Shown: positions 8,574 through 23,900 of the stretch, piece by piece
How positions within the stretch are numbered: the first letter of the stretch is position 1
Layout of the letters: the number at the start of each line of letters is the position of its first letter
NCBI GenBank assembly: GCA_963837285.1
Contig: CAWIMS010000005.1
Span: 248,001 to 312,000 of the forward strand
DNA length: 64,000 nt
Direction: 5' to 3'
Source of the DNA: Planosporangium sp963837285
GTDB taxonomy: Bacteria > Actinomycetota > Actinomycetes > Mycobacteriales > Micromonosporaceae
Translations under genes and position numbers: made by a program
The notes under the pieces: model-generated
The model's input: only the letters and a program-made list of their open reading frames with translations
Database searches by the model: none
What the model was told of the DNA's origin: nothing

Positions 8574-8578
8574 TCGCC

Positions 8579-9946
8579 ATGTGGCTCACCTTTCTGGGCG
8601 CGGCCGGCACGGTGACCGGCAGCCGTCTGCTGGTCGAGCACGGCGGGCGGCGGCTGCTCGTGGACTGCGGCATGTTCCAGGGCAACCGGGAGCTGCGCCG
8701 GCGCAACTGGGCGCCGTTCCCGGTGCCACCCGCCGACCTGGACGCGGTGGTGGTCAGCCACGCCCATCTCGACCATGTCGGCTGGTTGCCCCGCCTGGTC
8801 GCAGAGGGCTTCGCCGGGCCGGTGTACTGCAGTCCGCACACCGCTGAACTCGGCGCCATCGTGCTGCGCGACGCCGCCCATCTCCAGGAGGAGGACGCGG
8901 AGTACGCCGCCCGCAAGGGTTTCAGCAAGCACCACCCGCCGCTGCCGCTGTTCGACACCGCCGCCGCGGAGAAGGCGATCGGCATGTTCGCGCCGATCGG
9001 GTACGGGCGGCCGGCATCCATCGGTCCCGACCTTGATCTGCGGCTGCACCGGGCCGGACACATCCTGGGCTCGGCGGTCACCGAGGTTCGCGCCGGTGGG
9101 GAGGTTCTCGTCGTCAGCGGTGACCTGGGCCGGCCGGACCATCCGGTGCTTCGCCCGCCCGATCCCCCGCCGGCTGCCGACGTCATCGTCGTGGAGTCCA
9201 CCTATGGCGACCGGCCACGTCCGCCCCGGTCGCTGGACCGGCTTGCGAAGGTGCTCGGACGTGCCCTCGGGCGAGGTGGCAGCGTGCTGATTCCGGCGTT
9301 CGCGGTCGACCGTACCGCTGTCGTGTTGATGGCACTCCGCGAGCTGATGGCCGCCGGCCGGGTGCCCCGGGTGCCGGTCTTCGTGGACAGTCCGATGGCG
9401 CTCGCCGCGCTCGACGTGTACCGCCGCGCCCTGCGTGAGGAAACGGCCGACGTGCGCGAGTTCGACCCGGCCGACGACCCCTTCGATCCGGGCATGCTGC
9501 GGGTGGCCCACACGGTCAGCGAGTCGATGGCACTCAACAATCCCCGCTCGCCCTGTGTCATCGTCTCGGCCGCCGGCATGGCCACCGGAGGTAGGGTGGT
9601 CCATCATCTCGTCGGGCTCGCCCCGGACCGACGCAACCTGATCCTGCTCGCCGGCTTCCAGGTGCCCGGTACCCGCGGCCGGGCGCTGCTCGACGGCGCG
9701 ACAGCGTTCAAGGCTCATGGCCGGTACGTCCCGGTGCGGGCCGAGGTGGTCGGGTTGGACGAGTTCTCCTGCCACGCCGACGCCGACGAGATCGTCGACT
9801 GGCTCACGGCCGCACCCGGACCACCGCAGACCTGTTTCGTCGTGCACGGCGAAGCGACCGCCGCGGACGCCCTGGCCGGCCGGCTCGCGCGGGAACTCGG
9901 CTGGTGTGCCATTGTCCCGCGTCAGGGCGAACGGGTCCGGACCTGA
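8579..9946 (+). CDS. Metallo-beta-lactamase fold beta-CASP ribonuclease-like protein
   Basis: 455-residue protein of the MBL/beta-CASP/RNA-specificity class. The zinc-binding signature HAHLDHVGWLP is at about residues 60-70, further ligands fall in HRAGHILGS and SGDLGRPDHPVL, and the beta-CASP and C-terminal motifs include FQVPGTRGRALLDG and SCHADADEI. Members are RNA endonucleases or exonucleases (CPSF-like). Some relatives act on other substrates, so the target is unknown. It starts 5 bp after the USP stop, in the same operon, and is complete. Confidence 0.9.
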   Translation: MWLTFLGAAGTVTGSRLLVEHGGRRLLVDCGMFQGNRELRRRNWAPFPVPPADLDAVVVSHAHLDHVGWLPRLVAEGFAGPVYCSPHTAELGAIVLRDAAHLQEEDAEYAARKGFSKHHPPLPLFDTAAAEKAIGMFAPIGYGRPASIGPDLDLRLHRAGHILGSAVTEVRAGGEVLVVSGDLGRPDHPVLRPPDPPPAADVIVVESTYGDRPRPPRSLDRLAKVLGRALGRGGSVLIPAFAVDRTAVVLMALRELMAAGRVPRVPVFVDSPMALAALDVYRRALREETADVREFDPADDPFDPGMLRVAHTVSESMALNNPRSPCVIVSAAGMATGGRVVHHLVGLAPDRRNLILLAGFQVPGTRGRALLDGATAFKAHGRYVPVRAEVVGLDEFSCHADADEIVDWLTAAPGPPQTCFVVHGEATAADALAGRLARELGWCAIVPRQGERVRT

Positions 9947-9975
9947 CCACGCAGAGCCATCCGCACGTACCGTTC

Positions 9976-9989
9976 GGGACTTTCGGCAC
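9976..9989 (+). promoter_or_regulatory. DosR-like box before the single-domain USP
   Basis: GGGACTTTCGGCAC: one mismatch in the right half, TTC core kept, 55 bp before the ATG at 10045. Confidence 0.55.
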
Positions 9990-10044
9990 CGGTGCATCGC
10001 TCCCGTTGCCGCCACGCTGAGGACAGACATCGAAGGAGGTTCCC

Positions 10045-10518
10045 ATGAGCACCTACCGTATCGTCGTCGGCGTCGATGGTTCGGACGCCGGCAACCGCGC
10101 TCTCGAATGGGCGTGCCGCGAGGTCGAACGCCGGGGCGGCGCGGTGCAGGCGGTCATCGCCTGGAGCTGGGACGGTATCGACGGCGCGGTCGTCGCCAAG
10201 ACCCACCCGGCCGAGGAGCGTGCCCGGGCCGAACGGATGCTCACCGACTCGGTGAACGCCGTCCGCACGCTGTACCCGAATGTCATCATCGCCAGCGAAG
10301 CGATCGAAGGCGCGCCGGTCCGCGTCCTTACCCGCGCCGCCGAGCAGGCGGACCTGCTCGTGCTCGGCAGCCACGGCCACGGCCGCGTCTTCCACGCCGT
10401 TCTCGGCTCGGTGGCCGACGAATGCATCCGTGCCGCCACCTGCCCCGTGCTGATCGTTCCGGTGCCGCATGCCGAGCGGGTTCCGGCCTCCGCCGCGGTG
10501 CAGCCGGCCCATTCCTGA
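10045..10518 (+). CDS. Universal stress protein, single domain
   Basis: 157 residues, one USP domain with N-terminal RIVVGVDGSDAGNRALEW and the ATP loop GSHGHGRVFHAVLGS, so an ATP-binding type is expected. AAGGAGG is placed 7 nt before the ATG. It has its own box-like element and is followed by a strong hairpin at 10530-10560, which suggests a monocistronic unit. Confidence 0.92.
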   Translation: MSTYRIVVGVDGSDAGNRALEWACREVERRGGAVQAVIAWSWDGIDGAVVAKTHPAEERARAERMLTDSVNAVRTLYPNVIIASEAIEGAPVRVLTRAAEQADLLVLGSHGHGRVFHAVLGSVADECIRAATCPVLIVPVPHAERVPASAAVQPAHS

Positions 10519-10529
10519 CCGCGTATCAC

Positions 10530-10560
10530 GGGCGGCGTCCGCACGCGGCGGGCGTCGCCC
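10530..10560 (+). terminator. Rho-independent-like hairpin after the USP
   Basis: Arms GGGCGGCGTCCGC (10530-10542) and GCGGGCGTCGCCC (10548-10560) pair over 13 bp with two G-U pairs and a 5-nt loop, 11 bp past the stop. There is no U-tract, as is usual in high-GC actinobacteria. Confidence 0.6.
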
Positions 10561-10685
10561 GCTCCTCGGTGCCATGACGTTGGGCCTGCCGATACAGGCC
10601 GGTCGCCTCCTCCGTCACGGGCCGGATCGGAGCAACGTCGATGGTGGAGGCGCCGGGTCCGCCCCGGCCGGGGAAGGGGGAAGCG

Positions 10686-12209
10686 ATGTCCACCGTGGAC
10701 AGGCTGGAACTGAAGGCCCTGGTCGGTGAGGTTCTCAACCGGCGGCCGGCCGTCGGACTGGCGGTAGGCGTGGTCCGCGACGGACACCTCGACTTCTTCC
10801 ACGGACACGGGTTCGCCGACATCGGCTCGAACACGCCGATCGACGAGGACACCGTCTTCCGGGTCGCCTCGATCACCAAGACCTTCACCGCGATCGCGGT
10901 GCTGCAACTGTGGGAGCAGGGGCTCGTCGACCTCGACGCGCCCGCCAACGAGTATCTGCGGACCTACCACCTGCTGTCGGCCGAGCCGGCCTTCCAGCCG
11001 GCGACGGTACGCCAGCTGCTGACCCATACCGCCGGGATCCCCGAGCTGCTCCGCCCGTCCGATCTGGTCGCGCCGCTGTTCGGCGAGATCGTGGCGGTGG
11101 GACGGCCGGTGCCGCCGCTGGCCCGGTACTACGGCGGCGGCATCCGGGTCGTGGCCGAACCGGGTACCAGGTTCGTGTACACCGACCACGGGTTCGCCAC
11201 GCTCGGCCAGATCGTCGAGGACGTGAGCGGGGAGCCGCTCGACCATTACCTGCGCGAGCGCGTCTTCGAACCGCTCGGCATGGCGCACACCGACCTCGTC
11301 CGGTCCGACCGGGTCCGGTGGCGCCTCGCGACCGGTTACACCTTGGGCCCCCGCGGTGCCAAGGCGGTCACCGACTACGAGGTCATCACCACCGGGGCCG
11401 GCTCCGCCTTCTCCACCACCGCCGACATGGCCCGCTACGTCGCGGCCCTCCTGGGCGGCGGCACCAACGAGTACGGCTCGGTGCTCAAACCGGCGACGCT
11501 CGACACCATGTTCGAGCCGCACTACCAGCCGGATCCCCGGGTGCCGGGTATCGGCCTGGCGTTCTGGCGCGGCAGCGCCGGTGGGCACCGCATCGTCGAG
11601 CACGGCGGGATCCTGCCCGGGTTCAACTCGGAGCTCTTCCTGGCTCCCGACGACGGGGTCGGTGTGCTGGCCTTCACCAACGGGGCAAGCCGGGCCATGC
11701 TGTGGCTTCCGGGTGAGACCGCCGGGCTGCTCAACCACCTGCTCGACGAGCCACCCGGGACGATTCGCACCGACGTGCCGCACCACCCCGAGATCTGGGG
11801 TGAGATCTGCGGCTGGTACGCCGTCCCCGGCCGGCTTACCGACATGCGGCTGCGCGAGATGGCGGGCGCCGGGGTCGAGGTCTTCGTCCGCGGTGGCCGG
11901 CCCATGCTCCGGATCCTGACGCCGATACCCGCGGCGTACCGGGGCTTCCCGCTGCACCCCGACGATGAACACGACCCGTACGCGTTCCGCATCGACCTGT
12001 CCGGGTTCGGCATCGGCACCGCCCGGGTCGTGTTCGCCCCCGAACCCGGCACCGGACGGACCGGGATGCACCTCGACCTGATGCCACTGTCGGCCTGGAA
12101 GCAACCGCCCGCGACGAATCCTCGACTGTGGGCCACCGGTGCGCTCGGCGGGCTTGCCGCTACGACCGTGGCCGTGGCCGCCCGCCGGCGTCGCGGCGGC
12201 CGGCGCTGA
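10686..12209 (+). CDS. Serine beta-lactamase-like hydrolase with C-terminal membrane anchor
   Basis: Class C beta-lactamase/esterase fold (PF00144), 507 residues from the ATG with GGGGAAGGGGGAAG just upstream; the 15-codon longer start at 10641 lacks this. The catalytic SxxK is in FRVASITKTFTAI, and the third motif is HGG in VEHGGILPGF. The usual YxN motif appears to be replaced by YTDHG, so activity on lactams is doubtful and esterase or peptidase activity is more likely. The C-terminal part is an extra beta domain, ending in one hydrophobic helix and an arginine-rich tail (ARRRRGGRR) that would anchor it in the membrane. It leads a four-gene run ending in WS/DGAT. Confidence 0.85.
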   Translation: MSTVDRLELKALVGEVLNRRPAVGLAVGVVRDGHLDFFHGHGFADIGSNTPIDEDTVFRVASITKTFTAIAVLQLWEQGLVDLDAPANEYLRTYHLLSAEPAFQPATVRQLLTHTAGIPELLRPSDLVAPLFGEIVAVGRPVPPLARYYGGGIRVVAEPGTRFVYTDHGFATLGQIVEDVSGEPLDHYLRERVFEPLGMAHTDLVRSDRVRWRLATGYTLGPRGAKAVTDYEVITTGAGSAFSTTADMARYVAALLGGGTNEYGSVLKPATLDTMFEPHYQPDPRVPGIGLAFWRGSAGGHRIVEHGGILPGFNSELFLAPDDGVGVLAFTNGASRAMLWLPGETAGLLNHLLDEPPGTIRTDVPHHPEIWGEICGWYAVPGRLTDMRLREMAGAGVEVFVRGGRPMLRILTPIPAAYRGFPLHPDDEHDPYAFRIDLSGFGIGTARVVFAPEPGTGRTGMHLDLMPLSAWKQPPATNPRLWATGALGGLAATTVAVAARRRRGGRR

Positions 12210-12234
12210 CCCTATGCGTACTGGGAGGTGCGAC

Positions 12235-12732
12235 ATGGCAACCGTTCCGGCGAGAACCGACCTGACCAGCGACCAAGTCTGGCGGGCGCTCGCCAAGGCG
12301 TCGTTCGCGGTCGTCAGTTACGTCACCCCGGCCGGGGACCCCCGATCGGCCGGCGTTGTCTACGCGGTCGCCGACCACCGGCTGTACGTGGTAACGGCGG
12401 TCGACAGCTGGAAGGCCAGGCACATCGCCGCCAGCGGGCAGGTCGCGGTGACCGTGCCGGTACGTCGGGGAGGCGTCATGTCGCTCCTGTTCCCCATCCC
12501 GCCGGCCACCGTCAGCTTCCACGCCTCGGCCGTGGTGAACCCGGCCAGCTCGCTGGCGGGTCCTGGCGTACCCCGACAGCTCGTGTCTCTGGTGCCGGCC
12601 GAACGTCGGGCCGCGTGCCAGGTCATCGAAATCGTTCCGGCGGGCCAGTTCGTGACGTACGGCGTGGGCGTTCCGCTGCTGCGCATGCGCAACCCGGCCC
12701 TGGCCCGTTCACATGTTCCGGTATCTCTGTAG
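12235..12732 (+). CDS. Pyridoxamine 5'-phosphate oxidase-fold (flavin/F420-binding type) protein
   Basis: 165-residue split-barrel protein. VVSYVTPAGDPRSAGVVYAV, then LYVVTAVDSWKARHIAASG, follow the PNPOx-like pattern for binding FMN, F420 or haem phosphate/propionate groups (inference). GGGAGG lies 6 nt before the ATG at 12235; the upstream in-frame extension overlaps the hydrolase gene and is unlikely. It is cotranscribed with the preceding hydrolase (25-bp gap) and followed 12 bp later by a 2TM protein. Substrate unknown. Confidence 0.82.
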   Translation: MATVPARTDLTSDQVWRALAKASFAVVSYVTPAGDPRSAGVVYAVADHRLYVVTAVDSWKARHIAASGQVAVTVPVRRGGVMSLLFPIPPATVSFHASAVVNPASSLAGPGVPRQLVSLVPAERRAACQVIEIVPAGQFVTYGVGVPLLRMRNPALARSHVPVSL

Positions 12733-12744
12733 GAGGTGATCACA

Positions 12745-13035
12745 ATGGCGATCAACCAGGCCACCGAGCCGGCCGACGCGCTGCGCGAGCGGGCGATCAA
12801 GCGGCTCAAGAAGCGGCGCGACTTCGTCGGGCATCTTCTCGTCTATGTCATGGTCAACGGGATCGTGGTGACGATCTGGGCGATGACCAACGCACACGGG
12901 TTCTTCTGGCCGATCTTCCCGATCCTCATCTGGGGCATCGGCGTGGTCATGAACGGCTGGGACGTCTACCGTGGCGACACGTTCTCCGAGGACCAGATCC
13001 AGCGGGAAGTCGAGCATCTTCAACGGCGCCGGTGA
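12745..13035 (+). CDS. 2TM-domain protein
   Basis: 96 residues: a basic helix (LRERAIKRLKKRRDF), two membrane spans (about 30-50 and 55-75) and a short acidic tail, the arrangement of the 2TM domain family (PF13239). The perfect SD AGGAGG is 8 nt before the ATG at 12745; the GTG at 12736 is within the SD region and unlikely. Function is unknown; such domains are often fused to sensor kinases, so a signalling or membrane-scaffold role is possible. The WS/DGAT gene begins 9 bp downstream. Confidence 0.82.
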   Translation: MAINQATEPADALRERAIKRLKKRRDFVGHLLVYVMVNGIVVTIWAMTNAHGFFWPIFPILIWGIGVVMNGWDVYRGDTFSEDQIQREVEHLQRRR

Positions 13036-13044
13036 CGGCCGACC

Positions 13045-14406
13045 ATGGCGAGGTTCGAGCGGCTCACCGCCGACGACCTGATCAACCTCGCCGTCGAGGC
13101 GCCGGACACTCCCATGCATGTGGGAGCGGTACTGGTGCTCGACGGGCGGAACCTGCTCGATGCTGACGGGATGCCTTCGCCGGCAGGCATCCGGTCGGCC
13201 ATCGAGGCAGGACTTGACCGGGTCCCGCTGCTCCGCAAGGTCCTGTACCGCCCTGGCCCACTGGCCGGCCGGCCGATCTGGATCGACGACCCGGCGTTCC
13301 AGGTGGAACGCCATGTCGGATTCACCAGGCTTCCGCCGCCCGGCGACGAGGAGCACCTGTTCCGGCTCACCGAGCGGTTCATGCGTTCGCGCCTGGACCG
13401 CACCCACCCGCTGTGGAAGCTGCTGATCGTCACCGGCCTGCCGGACCGGCGCCTGGCCGTCATCGTCAAGCTGCACCACGCCGTGGCGGACGGCCACACG
13501 GCGGTACGGCTGCTGGCCGACCTGCTGGGCCGACCGGCCGGCCAAGCCGTCGCCACCTGGATTCCGCAGCCGCCGCCGCGATGGCATGACCTGTTCCTCG
13601 ACACCGTGTCGGACCGCGCCCGTGCCACCGGGCGCGTGCTGCGCCAACTGGTCGACCGCCACGCCTGGCTGCGGGCCGGCCGATCGGCGAGTGCCGGCTG
13701 GCGCACCCTTGCCCGCAACCGGGGAGCGCCCCGGACATCGCTGAACGCTCCGATCGGCCGGTACCGCCGGATCGCCGTCGTCCGGATGGATCTCGCCGAG
13801 GCGAAGGCGACCGGGCACCGGTACCGTGCCACGGTCAACGACCTCGTCCTGACCCTGATCGCCGGTGGCCTGCGCGGCCTGCTCGTCTCCCGCGGCGAGA
13901 CGGTGGACGGCGTCGAGCTACGGACCACCGTCCCGGTCTCGCTACGCACCGCTGCCGACGCCGACTCCGCGGGCAACCGTACCGGCGGTCTGGTCGTCCG
14001 GCTTCCTCTCACCGGGACCCGGCCGGACGCCCGGCTGGCGCTCATCCGGGCCGAGACCGCGACCGCCAAGCGCGATCAGGCGCCTACCGCCGAGCCGCAG
14101 CTGGTCTGGTGGTTGGCCCGGTCCGGCGCGATGCGCGCCGTCACCCGCCATCAACACATCACCAACCTCATCGTGAGCGACCTGCCCGGCCCGGCCGGCG
14201 AGATCCACGTGCTCGGCGCCCCGGTCGTCGACCTGATCCCGATCGGTGTGCTCGCCGGCAACCTCACGGTCGCCTTTCTCGCCTTCTCCTATCACGGAAG
14301 CCTGACCGTCACCGTGTGGTGTGACGCCGACCGCTACCCCGACCTCCCGGTGCTTGTCGACGCGATGTATCGGGACTGGACCCGGCTCACCGCGGGCGAG
14401 AGGTGA
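13045..14406 (+). CDS. WS/DGAT wax ester synthase/diacylglycerol acyltransferase
   Basis: 453-residue acyltransferase that would esterify diacylglycerol or long-chain alcohols with acyl-CoA, making storage triacylglycerol or wax esters at the membrane. The catalytic HHxxxDG is present as KLHHAVADGHTAV (about residues 145-157), and the second conserved region NDLVLTLIAGGLR is at about 265. Family members in Mycobacterium tuberculosis (tgs1) are DosR-controlled and make hypoxic triacylglycerol. It is the last gene of the hydrolase-PNPOx-2TM run and lies just before the PPTase and the lipid megasynthase locus. Confidence 0.93.
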   Translation: MARFERLTADDLINLAVEAPDTPMHVGAVLVLDGRNLLDADGMPSPAGIRSAIEAGLDRVPLLRKVLYRPGPLAGRPIWIDDPAFQVERHVGFTRLPPPGDEEHLFRLTERFMRSRLDRTHPLWKLLIVTGLPDRRLAVIVKLHHAVADGHTAVRLLADLLGRPAGQAVATWIPQPPPRWHDLFLDTVSDRARATGRVLRQLVDRHAWLRAGRSASAGWRTLARNRGAPRTSLNAPIGRYRRIAVVRMDLAEAKATGHRYRATVNDLVLTLIAGGLRGLLVSRGETVDGVELRTTVPVSLRTAADADSAGNRTGGLVVRLPLTGTRPDARLALIRAETATAKRDQAPTAEPQLVWWLARSGAMRAVTRHQHITNLIVSDLPGPAGEIHVLGAPVVDLIPIGVLAGNLTVAFLAFSYHGSLTVTVWCDADRYPDLPVLVDAMYRDWTRLTAGER

Positions 14407-14509
14407 CCTCCCGCGCAACCTGGGCACCGCACTCTTGTGCGACCCCCTACTCTTCTCCACTGTGCGCGGACCGGATCGCCGCAGGCAGGGCCGATCGCCA
14501 CAGCCTGCC

Positions 14510-14523
14510 GTGCCGAAGGCCCC
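14510..14523 (+). promoter_or_regulatory. Weak DosR-like element before the PPTase gene
   Basis: GTGCCGAAGGCCCC. Its complement GGGGCCTTCGGCAC has one mismatch to the pattern and the same TTC core as the 9976 site. It is 35-41 bp before the two candidate starts. Low certainty. Confidence 0.35.
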
Positions 14524-14558
14524 TACCGTTCGCGGTCGAACCGCTTCATCGTCGACAC

Positions 14559-15293
14559 GTGAAGATGCGCTGGCTCGCCCGTGGTGAGGCGGCACTGCCG
14601 GCCGGGTCGGACTGGCTCGCCCCCGCCGAGGTCGCCCGCGCGGCGGCGATGCGGTACGCCAAGCGGCGCACCGAGTACCTGCTGCGCCGGTTGACGGCCA
14701 AGCACGCGGTCGCGGCGGTGACCGGCCGGTCCACCGGGCCGGCCGACCTGGCCGCCATCGAGGTGCGCAACGCCCCCGGCGGAGCGCCCTACGTCCTGGT
14801 CGATGGCGCGCCACCGGGCCTCGCCGTCTCGATCAGCGACCGTGCCGGGTGGGCGGTGTGCCTGGTCGGCGCGGGCAGCCACGACGTGGGCTGCGATCTG
14901 GAGCTGGTGGAGCCGCGCAGCCCCGGCTTCGTCCGCGACTTCCTGACCGAAGCCGAGCGGCGCTACGTCGCGGCGCAGCCGCCGGGCGACGGACGCGACG
15001 CGGCGGCGAACCTGATCTGGTCGGCCAAGGAGAGCGTGCTGAAGGTGCTGCGGACCGGGCTGCGCCGCGACACCCGCAGCGTCGAGGTGTCGGTCCACCC
15101 GGCCGGCGACGCCGGCTGGGGTGCGCTGCGCGTCCGGAGCGCCGAGGGCGGCGTCTTCCCCGGCTGGTGGCGGCGCGACGGCGTGTTCGTGCTCACCGTC
15201 GCGGCGGCGGCGCCGGCACCGCCGCCGGTTGCCCTCGACGATCCTCCGGTACTGGCGACAGCGGCGCCCTCGCACTCCTGGCTGACCCGGCCG

Positions 15294-15305
<12 letters not shown>
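14559..15305 (+). CDS. 4'-Phosphopantetheinyl transferase (Sfp/AcpT type)
   Basis: Transfers phosphopantetheine from CoA to carrier proteins. The protein from GTG 14559 (or ATG 14565) is about 248 residues. The magnesium-binding motif is VGCDLELV, and WSAKESVLKVLRTGLRRDTR is the conserved WxxKES segment. The C-terminal 40 residues are a proline/alanine-rich extension. The ORF is open further upstream but that part has no family similarity. It is convergent with the acyl-CoA carboxylase gene and the two overlap by 12 bp at their ends. As the only PPTase in view and beside the megasynthase, it is the likely activator of the ACPs. Confidence 0.88.
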
Positions 15306-20793
<5,488 letters not shown>

Positions 20794-20814
20794 CGGTTCC
20801 GCCTCCCTAGCCTT

Positions 20815-20912
20815 CTTCTTGACCTGCGCCGACCGAAGGTCCAGGCGCCTGAGACATATCAGCCTTCTTGACCTGCGCCGACCGAAGGTCCAGGCGCCTG
20901 AGACATATCAGC
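20815..20912. repeat. Perfect 49-bp tandem duplication at the megasynthase 3' end
   Basis: Two identical 49-bp units, 20815-20863 and 20864-20912. The synthase stop codon (TGA, complement at 20908-20910) lies in the second unit and is duplicated in the first. Each minus-strand unit contains a short ATG-led ORF starting MSQAPGPSVGAGQE. A 21-23 bp relative of the unit core (GCCTGGACCTTCGG) occurs at 38301-38321. Confidence 0.9.
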
Positions 20913-23900
20913 CGGTCACCGCGCGGATCGCGGTCCGGACGTCGTCGGGCACGGGCTCGGGCAACGGCACCGTCCGGTACCCGTCGACCCGCAGCACGAC
21001 CCGTCCGTCGGCGCCGTGAACCACGCAGTCGAACCCGCCGTCGCGGCCGGGTCGCGCGGTGGCGACCAGGTCGGTGTGTTCGGTCGGCTCGGCCGCGATC
21101 CGGACGCTGTCGACGTGCAGCGGCAGGGCGAGCCGTCCGTCGCGGCCGGCCTCCCACAGGCCGGCGGTCTGGAAGCACAGCTCTACCAGCCGTGGCCCGA
21201 TCAGCGTCGGCGCGCCGGCCTGGGCCGGCAGGTCGGCGGCGAACCGGGCGGCGATTCCGTCTTCGTGCCGCCAGGCTCCCCCGACCACCTGGTACGCCGG
21301 GCCGTGGAAGTACAGCCGGTACACCTCGGCGGGGGTCAGCGCCGGCTCGCCGTCGGCGACGGGTGTCCGGTCGCTTTCCTCGTTTGCCGGTTGCGGCGCG
21401 AGCCGGACCGAGCCGGTGAAGTGCACGGTACGCTGCGCCTGGTCGGTGCCTGGCAGGGTCCGCTCAGCGGTCAGCCGGCAGTCGGCGACAAGGGTGTCAC
21501 CGCCGTCGCCATCAGGGCGCACCAGAGCCGTGACCGTAAGGGTGCGCGGCTCGTCGCGGTAGAACTTCACCGGCGCGCGGAAGTCGACGTTCTCCACCGC
21601 GACCACGTGCCAGCCGGGCACGAGTACCCGGGCCGCCTCGGCGAACGCCTCCATCCCCATGACCCCGGGCAGGACCGGTGTGCCGTCGATGCGGTGGTGG
21701 TCGAGGAACGGGTGCGCCTTCGGATCCAGCGTGACCCGCCCGACAAGTCCATCGTGGACACTCGTACCGATCGTGTCGACCATCGGCCCGTCCGCCTTCA
21801 CTGCCGCCGGATCCAGACCACCGGTCGGGTGGAACTCCGCGGCCATCGCACCGAGTGCCCCGGCGACGACGACCTCGCTGTCGGCCGTGCCGTCTGTGCT
21901 GCCCGCCGTCAGCTCACGGCGGATCCACGCCACCCCGGCCTCGGGCGGCAGCATCTCCACCCCGGCCTGCGTCATGATCTTCGGAATCGACCCACGGGTC
22001 GCCATCCCGATGCCGCCCCACGCCGTCCAGTCGACGGCGAGGCCACGGGTCTGCGGGCGGGTCCGCCGCAGACCGCTCAGCACCTTGCAGAGCAGGTCGT
22101 TAGCCGCGCTGTAGTCGGTCTGCCCGACGTTGCCGAAACGGCCGGCGACCGAACTGAACCCGACGACCGTACCCAGCGGCAGGTCACCGGCGGCGTGCAG
22201 CAGGTTGTACAGGCCGTCCGCCTTCACCCCGAACACCAGGTCGAACTCGCGCGGCTCCTTGTCCGGCAGGCCGTGGCTGATCTCCAGCCCGGCGGCGTGC
22301 AGGAGCACGTCCACCCGCCCGCTCGTCTCGCGTACGGTGGCCATCACCCGCTCGACCGCGGCCGGGTCGGTGAGGTCCACGCGGTGGTAGTACGCCGACC
22401 CGCCGGCGGCCTCGACCGCCTGGATCGCGGCCAGCGCCGCCTGCGACCGTTCGTACCCGGACAGATCCCGCTCGATCATGACCGGTGTGGGCCGCTCGCC
22501 GCGCTCGCGGATGCGGGCCGCCAGGTCGGACTTGAACCCGTCCCGGTCCTCGGTGTAGCGGCGCAGGTCAGGGTCGGCCGGATCCGGCTCGGGCACGAGG
22601 TCCAGCAGGTGGAAGCTACCGCCGGAGGCGGTGGCGAGATCGGCGACGATCGCCGAGACGATGCTGCCCGCCGCGCCGGTGACCAGGAAGACGGTGTCGG
22701 CGCTCAGGCTCCCGGTGACCTCGCTTTCCTGGAACGGGCGCTCGGCCAGGCCGACACCCCAGCGCCGGCCGTTCGCGTACCCGATCTCGACGCAGCCCGG
22801 ATCGCGCAGCGTCTCCTCGACGAGGAGGTCGGCCAGCGCGGCGGTCTTCCGGCTCAGCGCGAAGTCGACGGCCTTGACCAGGGTGTCCGGCCGCTCCCGC
22901 CGGTACGCCTTGGCGAATCCGGTCACCGCGCCGCCCAGCGGGCAGGACGCGCCGGCCGCGTCGTAGCCGTGCCAGCCGCCGAGGCGGGTCGCGACGACCA
23001 GGAACGGGCTCTGCTCGTACCGCCGCCGCATCGTCGTGTACAGGTTGCGCACCCGCCGCCGCAGCGCGTCGTGCCAGCCGTCCGGGTCGAGACCGTCCAG
23101 CGGCCCTTCGTCGTCGAGCGCCGGGAGCCAGTACACGCCGTCCACGGCGTCTTCGATCTCCGGCTCGACGTTGTCAGGGTCCATTGTGTACACGGTCACG
23201 CCAAGCTTGGTGAGCCGGGAGACGAGTGCATCCGCGACCCCGCCCGCGTCCGGCATGACCAACACCCGGGTACCGGCGCCGAGCGACACTCCCGTCGGTA
23301 GGCACATCGCGAGGTCCGGCCGCAGCGCCGGCACCGGCACCCGCCGGGTGATCCGGTCGGTCGCGGCCAGGTCCCCGGCGACCGGGGCGGCCACGTGTAA
23401 CCCGGTTACCGCTTGCGTACCGGTCCTCTCGCGGATCCAGCCGATCACGTGGGTCAGCGTCGGGAAGTCCCGCAACCGCAGGTTCTCGTCCCGGGCCACC
23501 CCGAACCGCTCCCGGACGGCGGCGAACACCTCCGCCTGCTTGACGGTATCGACACCCAGATCCGCCTCCAGATCCAGATCCACCTCCAGCAGATCCGGCG
23601 GGTACCCCGTCAACCCGGAAACGATCCCCACGACCGCCTCGGTGACCTCATCCGTGGCGGGCGCCTGTTCGGCCGGCTGCTCCACCACCTCGTCGATCAA
23701 GGAAGAATGGTGGTCGATATGCCCGGGCTGTTCCACCATTCGTCCTTGATCGACGGTCGGGGGCTCGGCAGCGACGGTAGGGGCGGTCTTCTCGCGGATC
23801 CAGCCGATCACGTGGGTCAGCGTCGGGAAGTCCCGCAACCGCAGGTTCTCGTCCCGGGCCACCCCGAACCGCTCCCGGACGGCGGCGAACACCTCCGCCT

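Noticed and set aside
10619..10632. GGGCCGGATCGGAG as a box before the beta-lactamase-like gene
   Set aside because: Only the left half fits; right half and GAA core are absent, though the 53-bp spacing would suit.
10053..12296. A 747-codon minus-strand frame
   Set aside because: Antisense to the USP and hydrolase genes with Arg/Gly/Pro-rich low-complexity translation and no motif; a shadow.
20807..20906. Two tandem 15-16-codon ORFs (MSQAPGPSVGAGQE...) as small genes or leader peptides
   Set aside because: They arise from the 49-bp duplication at the synthase end and lack convincing ribosome binding sites; kept only as a repeat observation.
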